Shown: one piece after another, positions 36,110 through 47,179 of the stretch
Layout: every line of letters starts with the position of its first letter
How positions within the stretch are numbered: position 1 is the stretch's first letter
Assembly (NCBI RefSeq): GCF_963855985.1
Contig: NC_087095.1
Span: 754,001 to 818,000, forward strand
Direction of reading: 5' to 3'
Source: Ostrinia nubilalis
Lineage: Eukaryota; Arthropoda; Insecta; Lepidoptera; Crambidae
DNA length: 64,000 nucleotides
Translations under genes and position numbers: made by a program
Notes under the pieces: model-generated
What the model was told of the DNA's origin: nothing
The model's database searches: none
What the model saw: the letters and a program-made list of their open reading frames with translations, nothing else

Positions 36110-39100
36110 CTTTCAGTGTGTGTCTACTCTTCACAGACGTGACTGAACACCTAGTCAACGACGTCGGCGACAATCACGCTCGTGTACCTTTGTTTCATTT
36201 CCTGGTACCAGCTTTTTTCCGAGAGCTAAGTCGATTACCCGCCAAGTATGGAAAGGACTTTTCTGACTTATAGCAAAGTTTCATACTTGACAAAATAGAA
36301 TTTACATTGATTACAAAGAATGAGTTCGACTTCATTTCAAAATAGCATAATGGTTTGGTTTCCTTAGCATATAAAATGATCACAAAAATAAGACTCAATT
36401 TAAGCTTTATACAAAAGTCGAAGAGAAGACATAGGTTAGTTTTATAGTCAAGGTAAGAAGGTAGCTAATCAAGGTCTATGTAATTTCGCTCAGTTCACTT
36501 AAGTCAGTTGTAAAGAACCTACATAATCTTAGAATTAAAAATATGTTGAAAGGAATGAGAAAGGAATGGACTTCTCTCGTAACGTCATTTGCCTCCTTTT
36601 AGGTAACATGAAAAAATTCAGAAGCCGCGTCCACACTCCAGCACAGATCACGTTATTAGGTATGATCGCAGCCGAACTGCGGATTTCAATAAAGCCATCG
36701 ACCTTTTGTTACGTGTGCTCCAATATTTGAGCGCGGCTTACCCGCCGATATTAAAAGATTCATTTCAGATGAGCACTCCTTCGTCACCGACCGACCTTTT
36801 AAAGTCGAATGAAAAGTTCACCTTTGTTGAAGTCAAACTGGACTAATGACCGGTTTCACAGAAACTATAACAATACATGGGTGGGGAAAAGAAAATAGGT
36901 ATTGTAAAAAATCGTCTGCCGAAACATCAGACACAATAAAAATGTTATTGTTCGAGACTCACCGGTGAGGTGAGCCACGTGGCGTCCAAAGTGAATTCGG
37001 CAGGAAAGTGGCGATTTCAAATGTATTTTTCTGATTATTCTAAGTATTCAAGTAAGAAATTTCAAAAATAATTATACGGTTTTGATAAAAAGATCTTCAA
37101 ATATTCGTCTCATTAAAAATTAAAGCAAGCATCCAAACTGAAAGTAAGCAAAAACAAAATTGCAAGAGCAATGCGAACCTTCAAAGTTTTCGTCCCACCG
37201 GGCGCGGTAAAATTAAATAAATACAAGAGCCAAGACAATGCATAGGTAATGCCAGAGTTGGTATAAAAATCATGGAGAAGATACAACTTGGGCGATCGAA
37301 TTAAGTATTCATTAAAACTGGTAGGGCAGGTGGAGGATACGTATTATGATACTGAAATTTTGAAACTCCTTTAAAATTCATTTTAATAAGTATTTGTGCA
37401 AAGTTCTTCCCGCGCACTCCATGGTAAGAATTGTAGGACTTTCGTTTATATTTTATAAATAATACCTGTCAACACGGTTAGTTAGTATTATTAATTACAA
37501 GATTTACCTAACATTACATTATTAGCCCTATATCTATTGGCTCTTGGAAACTTTACTTCTGATGGCAGTTTAAACGCCTGTTTAATTTTATCCGCAATTT
37601 CATGCAAATGTGAATAGATTCTTATAAAATCTTTTAGTTAGGTTAAACGTTTAGGTATTGTTCAAAATGCAAATAATATCAGCTTTCTGTAGTTTAAACA
37701 TTCTTGCAATGCAAAATAAACATGAAGAACAAATTACAAAAGGCGTTCCGTACGTCATTTCCTTTTCTAATAGGCACTTTACAATTCACAGAATCACAGG
37801 TAGGCACATAGACCAATATCAAAAACTATAGTGACCAAACACAAAGGTACTTCCCACTTTTGACAAATCATCTAAAAACTCAACAGAAAAGTGTCACGCA
37901 CACCAATGATCAGTCAATAAAAGACAGGTCACCGAATAATTCATACCCGGGGCGGCACGTTCCGTTCCAGGCATCAAAAATTCAGCTGCTGACGGCCAGG
38001 TGGTGATGCGCGGGCGGGCTTCTTTATGCATGAACATCTTGTGATTCGGAACGCACCACGTCTTGTGTGGGGACAAAGATTAAGTGCGCAAATGGGAAAT
38101 AAGTTTTTGGATACATATTTTGCCTAATTTTGAAGAAGGAGACTTTAAGAAAAATTGCTATAGTCTAGCAAACTTTAATTCCTTTAGGCTTAGCAAACAC
38201 CTATTAAGATTAACTTAATCTCCCTTAGTTTTAATCACATTTAGTGGAAGTTTATTTGAGTAAAATCTTATAATAGTCACTTTTCTGACTATATCTACCT
38301 GTAATAGATAGCTTAACAAGTCTACCAAAACATTTTCGATGTAAGTATTGGTGGCAGTAAATAATAAATAAAAAATATCTCTACATGCAAGTCGACTGAA
38401 TGAAATGCAAGACTCGATGAAAGTATTTAACGCATAATTGAAGCTAAATAGCAACAGTAAATTAGGTAAACTAACGTTCTGAATGAAGACAAATACCTAG
38501 TAGGTAACATATCGCGAAAATGAAACGGACTCATCTGTAAGAACCTAATCGTTGGCAGGTCCGCCGTGTATACCTCGGATCATTTACATTTATATTGGCC
38601 AAGTCCGAGCCCATAGCAAACGGCCCGATCCTGCAGAGAGAATCAATTCAATTACAATATTATTATACCCACTTCTTTCGAGTTTTCTTTTGTCTAAAAT
38701 TAGATGACAGTCATATTTTTTGATATAGATTTATGATTGCTTTGTCAAAATTCAGTTGGCGAAAACCATATAGTAATTTTGGTAATACCTTTACTGCATC
38801 AATCAATCAATTTGAGCGAATTGTGTAAAATAGAAATAATAATTAGATCACAAGTCTTATTTATTGTTGTTTTTATAAGAATATGGTGTACGGTACCTAC
38901 TTAAATATAAAGGTGAAATCATAAGGTAGATAGATATTCTAGACAATCGTTTTAGGTCAAAACTTAAACGTTTATCGAAACTGTGCCTACCTAATTCTGA
39001 TCACAACAGAAATATCACTACTGCAGCTTCGTCACTCTTAAAGCCTCAAACATTTTACGGTAACCGCGTTTACCGCAAAAGATTAAAATAATAAATAATT

Positions 39101-39470
39101 TATGTCCTGCCCAATCAGAATTCAATCCTCTTACGCAATTGTTTACAGACCGACAAATGTAAATGTCTTAAAAGGCATGTAATCGGCAAAACAAACTGCA
39201 AGTGCAACTTACCTGCCAAGTAACTCTTATCAAGAGAATGAATTATTCAACACAGCCGCGGGATACACATAGTTGCACGGAAATGGAGCATGCACACAAG
39301 GCACTTACCTGAAAATAAAGAAAAGAAGGTTAAAGATTTTTGTATCAATTTGATATTATTAAAATGCTGAATATCTGACTGAACGTATTTTCTTTTACAT
39401 TTTATTAGATTTAAATAATACCCTAGCAATAACATTGAAACTAAGTAGGTAGTAGCAAGTTATATTACTT
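36110..39470. other. gene-free stretch before the LINE
   Basis: AT-rich with GC-richer islands at 36630-36830, 37920-38070, 38530-38640 and 39055-39175. The last includes an imperfect palindrome around TTTACGGTAACCGCGTTTACC. No supported exons. Confidence 0.4.
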
Positions 39471-39496
39471 AGTTAATCGATGTCTTTCAAAATCTA

Positions 39497-39934
39497 GTGG
39501 TAAATATTTATAGTAATTTAAATAGGGAATCTATACTAGTTCTTGTATTAGGAAGTTCACAGAGTGTTAACAAAAGAAATGTTATTCACCACTTCTCTTC
39601 TCTCTGCCATCTTGATGTTAAAAAAGTAATTTTGTGTGCCTTGCCCTTCTGTAGAAATTATTCAAAGGAGAGGAATAACAGTATTCACTTATTGAATACT
39701 CAAATATTTAATTTATGTCAACGTCACAGCGAAAAATTTGTGTTTTTCGACACAAATAAATTTATTGATAAACAATTGACTGGCAGCCCTATACACCTGC
39801 CTCATAATTTAAGATCACAATTAGCTACTTTGTTAGCATACAATATTAATTGTATTTTTAATCATGACAATAGTATAAAAAATACTAGCGGTAATAATGT
39901 AATAGTGCCTACTAGTACTAGTAGTTTAAACTAA
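39497..39934 (+). pseudogene. C-terminal part of LINE ORF1
   Basis: An open frame of about 145 residues without a proper start (it continues upstream to a stop near 39470). It contains ILVLVLGSSQSVNK, VKKVILCALPF and FVFFDTNKFI, the style of the SGNH-hydrolase-like domain in ORF1 of CR1-group LINEs, which is a resemblance rather than proof. It stops 26 bp before the ORF2 start, the usual spacing for a bicistronic LINE. The 5' part was lost by truncation at insertion. Confidence 0.55.
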
Positions 39935-39960
39935 GACATCAGACAAAGGCCAGCCCTTCC

Positions 39961-40992
39961 ATGTTTAATATTGTTCACCAAAATATCCAGGGTTTGGCCG
40001 GCAAGGATCTAGAATTAGAATTATTTTTAAAAAGCCATAATGTAAATGTCATTTGTATTACTGAACATTGGCTAAAAAAGGCAGAAGGTTCCTTTCATAT
40101 TGATGGTTATCAATTATCTAGTGCTTTTTTTCGAAAATCTGCTATTCACGGTGGATCTGTAATATTTATTAATAATAATTTAAAATGCAAGGAACGACAT
40201 GACGTAGTAGGGCTTTCGGTTGAGCGAGTTATTGAAATTTCTTGTGTGGAGCTTGAGAGATATATTGTATTATGCGTGTATCGACCACCTTCTGGTGACT
40301 TTAGTGTATTTGAGGCGGTTATGGAAGATGCCCTTAATAAGGTCAGCAACAAAAATAAAAAAATCTTAGTTTGTGGTGACTTTAACGTTAACTTGATGGA
40401 AAGCTCGTCCACGAGTATGAGACTGCTAACTCTTTTTAAATCTTTTGATTTACATGGCCAATTCATGGAGCCGACAAGAATAACAGATACAACGGCTACC
40501 TGTTTAGATAACATCTTTTGTAATTGTGTTCCCGAAAGAAAATCAATTATTAACAAGTTAACTTCTGATCATTGTGGCCAATTAGTTTCATTAAAATGTA
40601 CCACTCTAAATAATGATAATACTGAAAAACGAATTATTTGTACACCTATTACAAGTGGTCGATTAGAAAATTTCAAGAATAATTTAAGTAATAAAGTGCA
40701 TCTTGTTCCATACACCGAGGGTGACCCAGAGGCACTTTACAGTAATCTCTTTGACTGCATCAAAAATGAGTACAAGAAAGTCTTTACTGCGAAAAAAATT
40801 CAACCAAAGGAACGTTCGAAATTTAGTGACTGGGCAACTATAGGTATACACAAGAGCAGAAATACATTATATGAGTTATACGGTATGAAAAGGTACAATA
40901 ATAGTTTATCTTTTAAAGACCATGTCAAAAAATATTCTAAAATGTTTAAAAAAGTTTGCTACTTGGCTAAATCTCTGTATATACGAGATTAA
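39961..40992 (+). CDS. LINE ORF2, endonuclease domain only (343 aa)
   Basis: Encodes an apurinic/apyrimidinic-type endonuclease of a LINE. Visible motifs in order: HQNIQGLAGK (Asn metal site), ITEHWL (catalytic Glu), GGSVIFI, CVYRPPSGD, VCGDFNVN (Asp-x-Asn), TRITDTTATCLDNIF and SDHCGQLVSL (catalytic Asp-His). This is the full set of endonuclease blocks. The remaining ~110 residues lead towards where reverse transcriptase should begin, but the frame stops at TAA 40990-40992, followed by INNANN-like codons. That suggests a point nonsense change just before an internal deletion. The enzyme would nick target DNA; without the RT this copy is not a working LINE. Confidence 0.8.
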   Translation: MFNIVHQNIQGLAGKDLELELFLKSHNVNVICITEHWLKKAEGSFHIDGYQLSSAFFRKSAIHGGSVIFINNNLKCKERHDVVGLSVERVIEISCVELERYIVLCVYRPPSGDFSVFEAVMEDALNKVSNKNKKILVCGDFNVNLMESSSTSMRLLTLFKSFDLHGQFMEPTRITDTTATCLDNIFCNCVPERKSIINKLTSDHCGQLVSLKCTTLNNDNTEKRIICTPITSGRLENFKNNLSNKVHLVPYTEGDPEALYSNLFDCIKNEYKKVFTAKKIQPKERSKFSDWATIGIHKSRNTLYELYGMKRYNNSLSFKDHVKKYSKMFKKVCYLAKSLYIRD

Positions 40993-41015
40993 ATAAACAA
41001 CGCCAATAATAACCC

Positions 41016-41111
41016 ATTAATAAATTTAAAAGTATAGTTAAAGAACACTTACTAAAAAAAGCTTATTACACTACAAATGATTACCTTAATGATAAATTAC
41101 CTTGGAAATAA
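41016..41111 (+). pseudogene. last 31 codons of LINE ORF2 after internal deletion
   Basis: The frame ATT at 41016 to TAA at 41109-41111 encodes a piece with FKSIVKEHLLKKAYYTTNDY and then LNDKLPWK, the typical end of a CR1-group reverse transcriptase. It lies in a different frame from the endonuclease frame and only 23 bp after its stop, so the whole RT was deleted between. Confidence 0.75.
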
Positions 41112-41181
41112 GTCTCTCAGGCTCTCACAATGTACCTAATTAATTGTATAGATACATTAGTTGCCATCTCTTTCTATTATA

Positions 41182-41862
41182 TTATGGTGCCTTGCTTTTC
41201 TGTCTGGAGTTTTCATACCTTGTCTACTAAATAGTTTTATATCTGGCACTTAGTCAGAAGGGTATCTTGGACTTGTCATGCTCACTAAAATGTCTTTGGG
41301 GTAATGGCGTGTGAGGCGGGTCGCTACATTCCCTACAATATGGTCGAGTGAAGCGATGGCTGGTTCACACGTCATGTCTGTGAACAGGCGCTGCCTTCGG
41401 GGACTGGTCAAGACAAGATATACCTACCTTAAATTTCTTAACATAACAATTAACAATCAACTTAGACAGTGGCACGGCACTAAATATAAGTATATACAAT
41501 TTATTTAAAACTACCACACGGTTTTGTTATGGTGCCTTGCTTTTCTCTCTAGAGTTTTCTTGCCTTGTCTCCTAAATAGTTTTATATCTGGCACTTAGCC
41601 AGAAGGATATCTTAGACTTGTCATGCTCACTAAAATGTCTCTGGGGTAGTGGCGTGTGAGGCGGGTCGTTACATTCCCTATAATATGGTCGAGTGAAGCG
41701 ATGGCTGGTTCACACGTCATGTCTGTGAACAGGCGCTGCCTTCGGGGACTGGTCAAGGAAAGATATACCTGACATAAAATATATGTATCAAAACGCAACA
41801 ATTAACCTAGAAATTAGCACGGCACTAAAGAAATATATTCAAAACTGCCACGCGGTCTCGTG
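41182..41862. repeat. two tandem copies of a ~345-bp unit in the LINE 3'UTR
   Basis: Unit 1 is 41182-41526 and unit 2 is 41527-41862. Both start TTATGGTGCCTTGCTTTTCT and share TATCTGGCACTTAG, GGCGTGTGAGGCGGGTCG, CGAGTGAAGCGATGGCTGG and AACAGGCGCTGCCTTCGG. No conserved coding frame. Tandem repeats in a LINE 3'UTR are unusual enough to note. Confidence 0.85.
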
Positions 41863-42164
41863 CTAGATGGGCGTCTTAAAGGCCACCTTCTATCAACGGG
41901 AGCGCGTGGTAAGTAACTTGCTTCTGAATGTATGTAACTTCCTACTTTTTTATATTTTTTTTATATTTTTAAACCGGCAGACAGTGGTGACTGAGTTTGT
42001 TGCGGCGCTTCTTCTCAGCACTTGCCAAATGTTTGTCTCGAAGCGCTGGTAGGGCAAAAAAAGAATGAGACATGTATAGGCTCCTTAAGAGCATTTGACG
42101 ATTTGCAAGAACTAATTTAATTAGTCTAAACAAATAAAGATAATTTTGATTTTGATTTTGAAAT

Positions 42165-42680
42165 AAAAATGTTTAGTTAAAATTAGTAATAAGTGTCAGT
42201 TAAAAAATTACAATTTATACAGCATATTATTATAGTAGTACCTAATTCTTCTTGAAGAATTTTTGAAATGCAGAACAAGACAGTTTTTTTATTGCAGTCA
42301 CACATATTTTTGACAGCAGTCTATTAACTGCTAATAAATAATTCCTGCATATCCAGATTTAAAGGAGTTAAAATACCGGGGCAGTTTCCTTGCCAGCGAG
42401 TGCACAGCCGCGTCTGCAGGAGCCTCCAGGAACTCCCCCGCTAATCAGATTAATTCGGGAAGGGTTTGATACAATGCCGGCGAATTAACGGCCAAGAAAT
42501 CCAGTTACGTTTTTGAAGGCACAAATAGAAACATCTGGACGTGGAAGACAAGCATTTTGTTTGTATTATCATTTAAATTGGTTGATCAATTTTAAAGCCT
42601 GAAATAAACTCGTAAATAGCTACAAGATAGCACAAAAACAATCGATTAAGATCGAAATATTATTTAATGATAAATTTGAC
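42165..42680. other. spacer with candidate regulatory island
   Basis: A GC-richer block at 42370-42500 contains TAATCAGATTA (42442-42452), a paired-class homeodomain P3-type site, within otherwise AT-rich DNA. No gene. Confidence 0.35.
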
Positions 42681-42683
42681 TAA

Positions 42684-42892
42684 GGCCCAGAAGTACAGAC
42701 GGTGAAACGCAACTGCAACGAAACTGCAACTGCTAGTTACTTTTGAGTTGCATTTAAGTTTCTGCTATAGCGTCCGTTGAGAGACCACACATGACGCGAC
42801 CAGTTTGAAACTTTCAGTTTCAGTTTCATTCATCAGAATCATCACAAAGTTGCAGTTTCGTTGCAGTTGCGTTTCACCGTCTGTTCTGGGCC
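42684..42892 (+). mobile_element. MITE family A, copy 4
   Basis: 209 bp, same orientation as copies 1 and 2. The right flank is TTA (42893-42895). The left flank is TAA, so one base changed after insertion. The left end has an extra GTA (AGAAGTACAGACGG). Confidence 0.8.
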
Positions 42893-42899
42893 TTAGTAT

Positions 42900-44610
42900 A
42901 CAGTCAGCGTCAAAAGTGACACCCAAAGAATCCAAGAAGTTTATATCATGTCTTGGTTACAATTGGAATAAGGTTAAGTTGTCAAATTTTTGGCCACTTT
43001 TGGTGTCACGAACTATTCAGATTCAATCATTTATTTGCCAGAATACATATCACATGCTAGTTTTACAAAGTTATTTCACGCTGAATGTACTGAAATCAAA
43101 TTAGCTAGAACTGCTAAAAAAAGTTTAAGGTATTTCTCACACGTCTGCTTAGTTAAACGAATGAAAATCTAAATTAACTGGTTCCTTACACATTTACAAT
43201 AGACCTGTTCAATAATAAGAGTACGAATGATGTGGGATTATTGGGGAGGAATCCGGGATGAACCATCCCGACATTGATTGATTCACCTTGCAATCGTAAG
43301 ATTATTGACGAGAACATAACCTGATAGGAAATTTTTGTTTTGAAGGTTTGGTAGCAAAATATTTAAAATGCAAAAGGTATCTTCAACCTCTTTTGTTATA
43401 ATCTTGTAGAGCAATGTCATACTAGTTAATGTTCTAGTGTACGAAAGGCAACTTAGGATAGTGCAGACAACTGACTTCTTTCAGTCGTAATAACCCTGTT
43501 GTCAGACTGAGTATGAAAGTGAGCTTTTAACAGGCTTTTCACATGCCTTAATACTACTTACGGCTTAGCCTATATAAACGAATTCTAAACAATTGATAAC
43601 GCTTGCCTAGATGATAATTGACGTTATTACCAGTCCAACAATAAACTAAATTAAACGAAAACTACAAAAACGCAAAAACACCAAAAAATATATACCCTCA
43701 CCACAAAACCATTCATTAAAAGTGCAACGTCAAACATGGCGCCCCTGACGTCAGATTATTGGGTTTTTGTTCATTACGGGGCTCCGGGGGCAGGTGAAGC
43801 CGGCCCCAATTTAAGGGATTACTTCATAATCCATCAGCTCGGCAAATAAAGCTGGACTGCTTTATTTTGCAGTGATTATAACAGCAATTAATACTGCGAC
43901 ATTTAAATTTTATTTTGTACTTATCAGGCTGATCATTCCGAGTTCCATAATGATATGAAATGAAACCTAAAAGTCGATTTAAACTAAAACCTAGATCATA
44001 TTTATCCCATGATTTGTCCTACTACTGGTCTATGTTCTCCAAAGTTCAATCCGTCTCTACACAAAAAATCGTTAAAACTGGTTTATTTGAACAGTAATGA
44101 TTACTCCTCGACTCTGATGCAGTGATAATTTTGTATGAAGTTTAACAGATTTCTTACATTTGTTAAAGTTAAAGTAATATGGTGCAACCCAGACTTAGTA
44201 AGCCTTAGTTAGTAGTAAGGCTCCATTTTACGGTTAAAAGTGACAAATGAAACGGTGATTATGAAAAAAAAACTAGCGTCATTTTAACAATCAAAACACA
44301 TGACATTCGTTATTTATTGAGCGTGTTCGATGCTAAATGTCCACGAAATTAAAGCAGAAAGCAACTCGTTTATAAAAAAGGTTAATTGTCGTGTCCAGCG
44401 GTCGAACAAATCCCTCTATACATTTTTATTGGCGGCTTCCACCTTCGCTCGTACGCGACGTGACGCGACTCCAACAATTTATTGGGCTTGGTTCACATGG
44501 ACGATCATTGTTAAAATATTTATATACCCTATAACTGTATTATGCTGTATTTGATCACACCAGCTTTACAAAAATCTACCGTCATAGTACGTAGTTAATG
44601 CCAGCAATTG
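42900..44610. other. intergenic DNA
   Basis: No gene recognised. It contains a MITE family B remnant (44127-44195) and a GC-richer island at 43735-43865 (GGCGCCCCTGACGTCAG with a CRE-like TGACGTCA, then GGGGCAGGTGAAGCC). Confidence 0.4.
44127..44195. mobile_element. MITE family B, partial copy
   Basis: TTTTGTATGAAGTTTAACAG and AAGTTAAAGTAATATGGTGC followed by AACCCAG. Only the right half is well preserved. Confidence 0.5.
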
Positions 44611-44628
44611 CTAATGAAGCAGGAATAT

Positions 44629-44977
44629 CAACATCATCATCATCATCATCATCTCAGCCTTAGGACGTCCACTGCTGAACATAGGCCTTCCCCAATGCTT
44701 TCCATGCTGCCCGGTTGGTAGCGACCTGCGTCCAGCGCCTTCCTGCTACCTTTATAATATCGTCGGTTCACCTTGTGGGTGGATGTCCCAAGCTGCTATG
44801 CTCGGTGTTTCTTTACGAGATCGAATCAGAAATGAGGAGATCCGTAAACGAACTAAAGTCGCTGACATAGCCCGACGGATTAGCAAGCTAAAGTGGCAAT
44901 GGGCAGGGCACATAGTACGCAGAACTGACGGCCGATGGGGCAGCAAAGTTCTGGAGTGGAGGCCGCGTACCGGAAAA
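44629..44977 (-). mobile_element. RTE-type LINE derivative with inverted 5' part, copy 1
   Basis: On the minus strand the 3' end of an RTE element (CCCACAAGGTGAACC to CTGAGATGATGATG) is preceded by an inverted piece of the adjacent upstream coding sequence (readable on the plus strand as MLGVSLRDRIRNEEIRKRTK, then WQWAGHIVRRTDGRWGSK and VLEWRPRTGK). The junction is about 44785-44791. The insertion is flanked by AGCAGGAATAT (44618-44628) and AGCAAGAATAT (44978-44988), a target duplication matching at 10 of 11 bases. The layout is the same as at 52332-52714. Confidence 0.75.
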
Positions 44978-44999
44978 AGCAAGAATATAGTATCTAGGT

Positions 45000-46950
45000 A
45001 AATGGTGGGACAAAGTGGCAATAGTCCATTATTATCATTATGAACATAATGTGATTGATGAACAATAACACAGAAAAACTGCATTGAAGTATGCGTTATC
45101 TCTGCCTCTTTATGGTTATCTAACTAGCTTGGAAAGATGTGCATAGAAAAAACTAAATTACTTAAAGAAAGTGGAACGTTGAACACTGAAAACATCATCA
45201 TAACTAACTTGTCTCATCCTCGGCATAGCATAACGTTTCAAGAGGGATAGAAAATATAACTACGAAGCAATTCTAAGCAAAATTGGATGTATTCCCGCCC
45301 TTACACTGAAGTGACGTGCTGTGTGATTTGTTTCCGATTCGTTCCCCGCAGGTAAACACTACGTCGGACTATTACGATCACCCTCTTGGACAACACTCGG
45401 GACGTGTCCGACTTAGGCTGTATCCATGTGGGAGATGGCACTAAGTTAATAGGAGATTTAACGACGGTTCATTTATAGCAAACCCTTTTTAGGACTTTTC
45501 ACAGTTATTGCGTGAACAAAAATGTGTGATACTTATGGGCAAGTAGACATCAGTCATCAAGTTAATACTTTTATGACCTGTTAAAATATTTCAAGATAGT
45601 TTATTCACTAGGTTAATGATGTTTGTGGCTTAATGAGATAAGGTATACTGAAATAATGATATATGAACAACATGTACTGAAATAATGATATAGAAAATAA
45701 TTCAGTGCTACTTTTCCCACCAGCTCAACTAGTGTGTTATCAACATTTGGATTGCATAAAGACCTAACGATACTTGGTATGAACCGAAATATTGTATAGA
45801 TTTTCGAGTTCTTCTTGAGAAATTGATGTAGCGCTTGCTACATGCACGAAAATCCTAACCTCCATTATTCGGGAGACAATAACTCCCAGGAGCATTATAA
45901 ATTCGCTGAAATCTCCTAACAGTCAGTTCAATCCAGGCACTTCCAATTACAACTAGCCAGGTCGGCAGAAGTCGCGCGGCGCACTAGTCTGCGGCCGCTC
46001 AAAGGATAAAATTTTAATTAAACCTCACAGAGTTATTACACCGCCTCACTTTAACTTGGAGCGATTCACCTAAGTGTAAAGTTACCATCAGTTTCACTGT
46101 AGAATACTTTTCGAGGAAGTTCACAGGGAGCTATCTATTTTTATCTATTTTGTGGGTGGTAACAGTTATTATCATCATTTTTTATTTTAATTTAATTTAA
46201 TTTATTTTAAAATCTAATTTCGAGCCTGCGTTCAGTTCCGGCCGCTACCAACCGGTATTTGTGGAAATCAATGGGGGAGGCCTATGCTCAACAGTGGACG
46301 TTCTATGGCTGAAATGATGATGATGATGAAGTTCGAGCAAGTTCGACTTAGATTATCGACGTTAAGGTTTTTATCCTTTCAAGCACACTGAAATTAAATT
46401 GGTTACTGCTTAACACAAAAAACTGACTTGTGAACTGGAGGTTACTACTAACTTTGGTTATGAGGAATAAAATGTTGTGTAAATTAAACAAACTATTTCT
46501 TAGGCTGAGTTGCATCACCTAACTTTAACCGTAACTATAATGATAACCGGAGCTTCTTGAATGACAACCCAGCCCTAGTTAGCTACACTTGGTTTGGTCA
46601 GTTCGCAAGTTACTCTAAGCTAAACATTTTTTTCAGTGCAGTATAATTTATTTATTTTTATTTTAAAGTCGACTGGTTAGAACAATCACAGGATTCCTGT
46701 CTTATTCTATCTTCTCTTTATTTTCTTCTACCTACCAATCTAATACTCAAGTGAACTTAGCCCATTCATCTCTAGAACTCCTAGATTGAACGTAATTCAG
46801 ATGAAACTAGACTAACTCCACACCGCCGGGACACCTCCAGTCATCACAAATTGAAATCGGTCCAACTTCTAATACATCAAACTTTTTCGCTACCTAATGT
46901 CACAGTAGAGTAAGATGGAAAGTCAGTAGATCTACTCAAACTAAAAGCCC
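45000..46950. other. intergenic DNA with LINE and MITE relics
   Basis: Holds an RTE 3' end at about 46240-46330 (GGGGGAGGCCTATGCTCAAC and then ATGATGATGATGATG) and a MITE family B remnant (46503-46575). A GC-rich patch lies at 45965-46005. No gene. Confidence 0.4.
46240..46330 (+). mobile_element. RTE-type LINE 3' end fragment
   Basis: GGCCGCTACCAACCGG, TGGGGGAGGCCTATGCTCAA, CAGTGGACGTTC and GGCTGAAATGATGATGATG are the RTE C-terminal codons and simple-repeat tail. Very short. Confidence 0.6.
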
Positions 46951-46955
46951 AAGTG

Positions 46956-47173
46956 AATGAAGGCTATCGTTTTAGCGCTCACCAGTTAGCGCCACTGTAG
47001 AGTAAGGTCCTGTCACTTGCTAGTAGCGAAGACAGTGGCGCCAACTTGTGAGCGCTAAAGTGGTAGGAGGACTATCGCATTTGCACTCATCAAGATGGCG
47101 CCACTGTAGAGTAAGGTCCTGTCAATCCCGCCAGGGGTGCCAACTGTTAAGTATAAAAACGATAGCCCTCATT
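46956..47173. mobile_element. TIR element with internal direct repeats (~218 bp)
   Basis: Ends AATGAAGGCTATCGTTTT and AAAACGATAGCCCTCATT are inverted. Inside, GCGCTCACCAGTTAGCGCCACTG is mirrored by CAGTGGCGCC..GTGAGCGC (written here in parts), and GCCACTGTAGAGTAAGGTCC occurs twice in direct orientation (~46990 and ~47100). Non-coding MITE-like element. Confidence 0.65.
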
Positions 47174-47179
47174 ATGCTG

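Larger units (their letters stand above)
39480..42162 (+). mobile_element. CR1/Zenon-like LINE, 5'-truncated and lacking reverse transcriptase
   Basis: Order: end of ORF1 (39497-39934), endonuclease part of ORF2 (39961-40992), deletion junction near 41000-41015, ORF2 C-terminus (41016-41111), 3'UTR with a 345-bp tandem duplication (41182-41862), and a conserved tail with GAGTTTGTTGCGGCGCTTCT ending in ATTTTG repeats at ~42162. About 1.5-2 kb of reverse transcriptase sequence is missing. The ATTTTG repeat tail and endonuclease motifs point to the CR1 group; the clade name is inferred. The copy cannot move on its own. Confidence 0.75.

Noticed and set aside
40146..40556. 136-codon open frame on the minus strand
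   Set aside because: Antisense shadow of the LINE endonuclease, whose catalytic motifs are all on the plus strand.
41311..41801. Open frames in both LINE 3'UTR units, suggesting a duplicated gene
   Set aside because: The two units do not keep the same frame; they are non-coding 3'UTR duplicates.
44637..44654. (ATC)n microsatellite as an independent feature
   Set aside because: It is the simple-repeat tail of the RTE-derived insertion.
44783..45001. Independent small protein gene with basic residues
   Set aside because: The sequence is the RTE LINE C-terminus, part of the inverted chimaera with its own target duplication.
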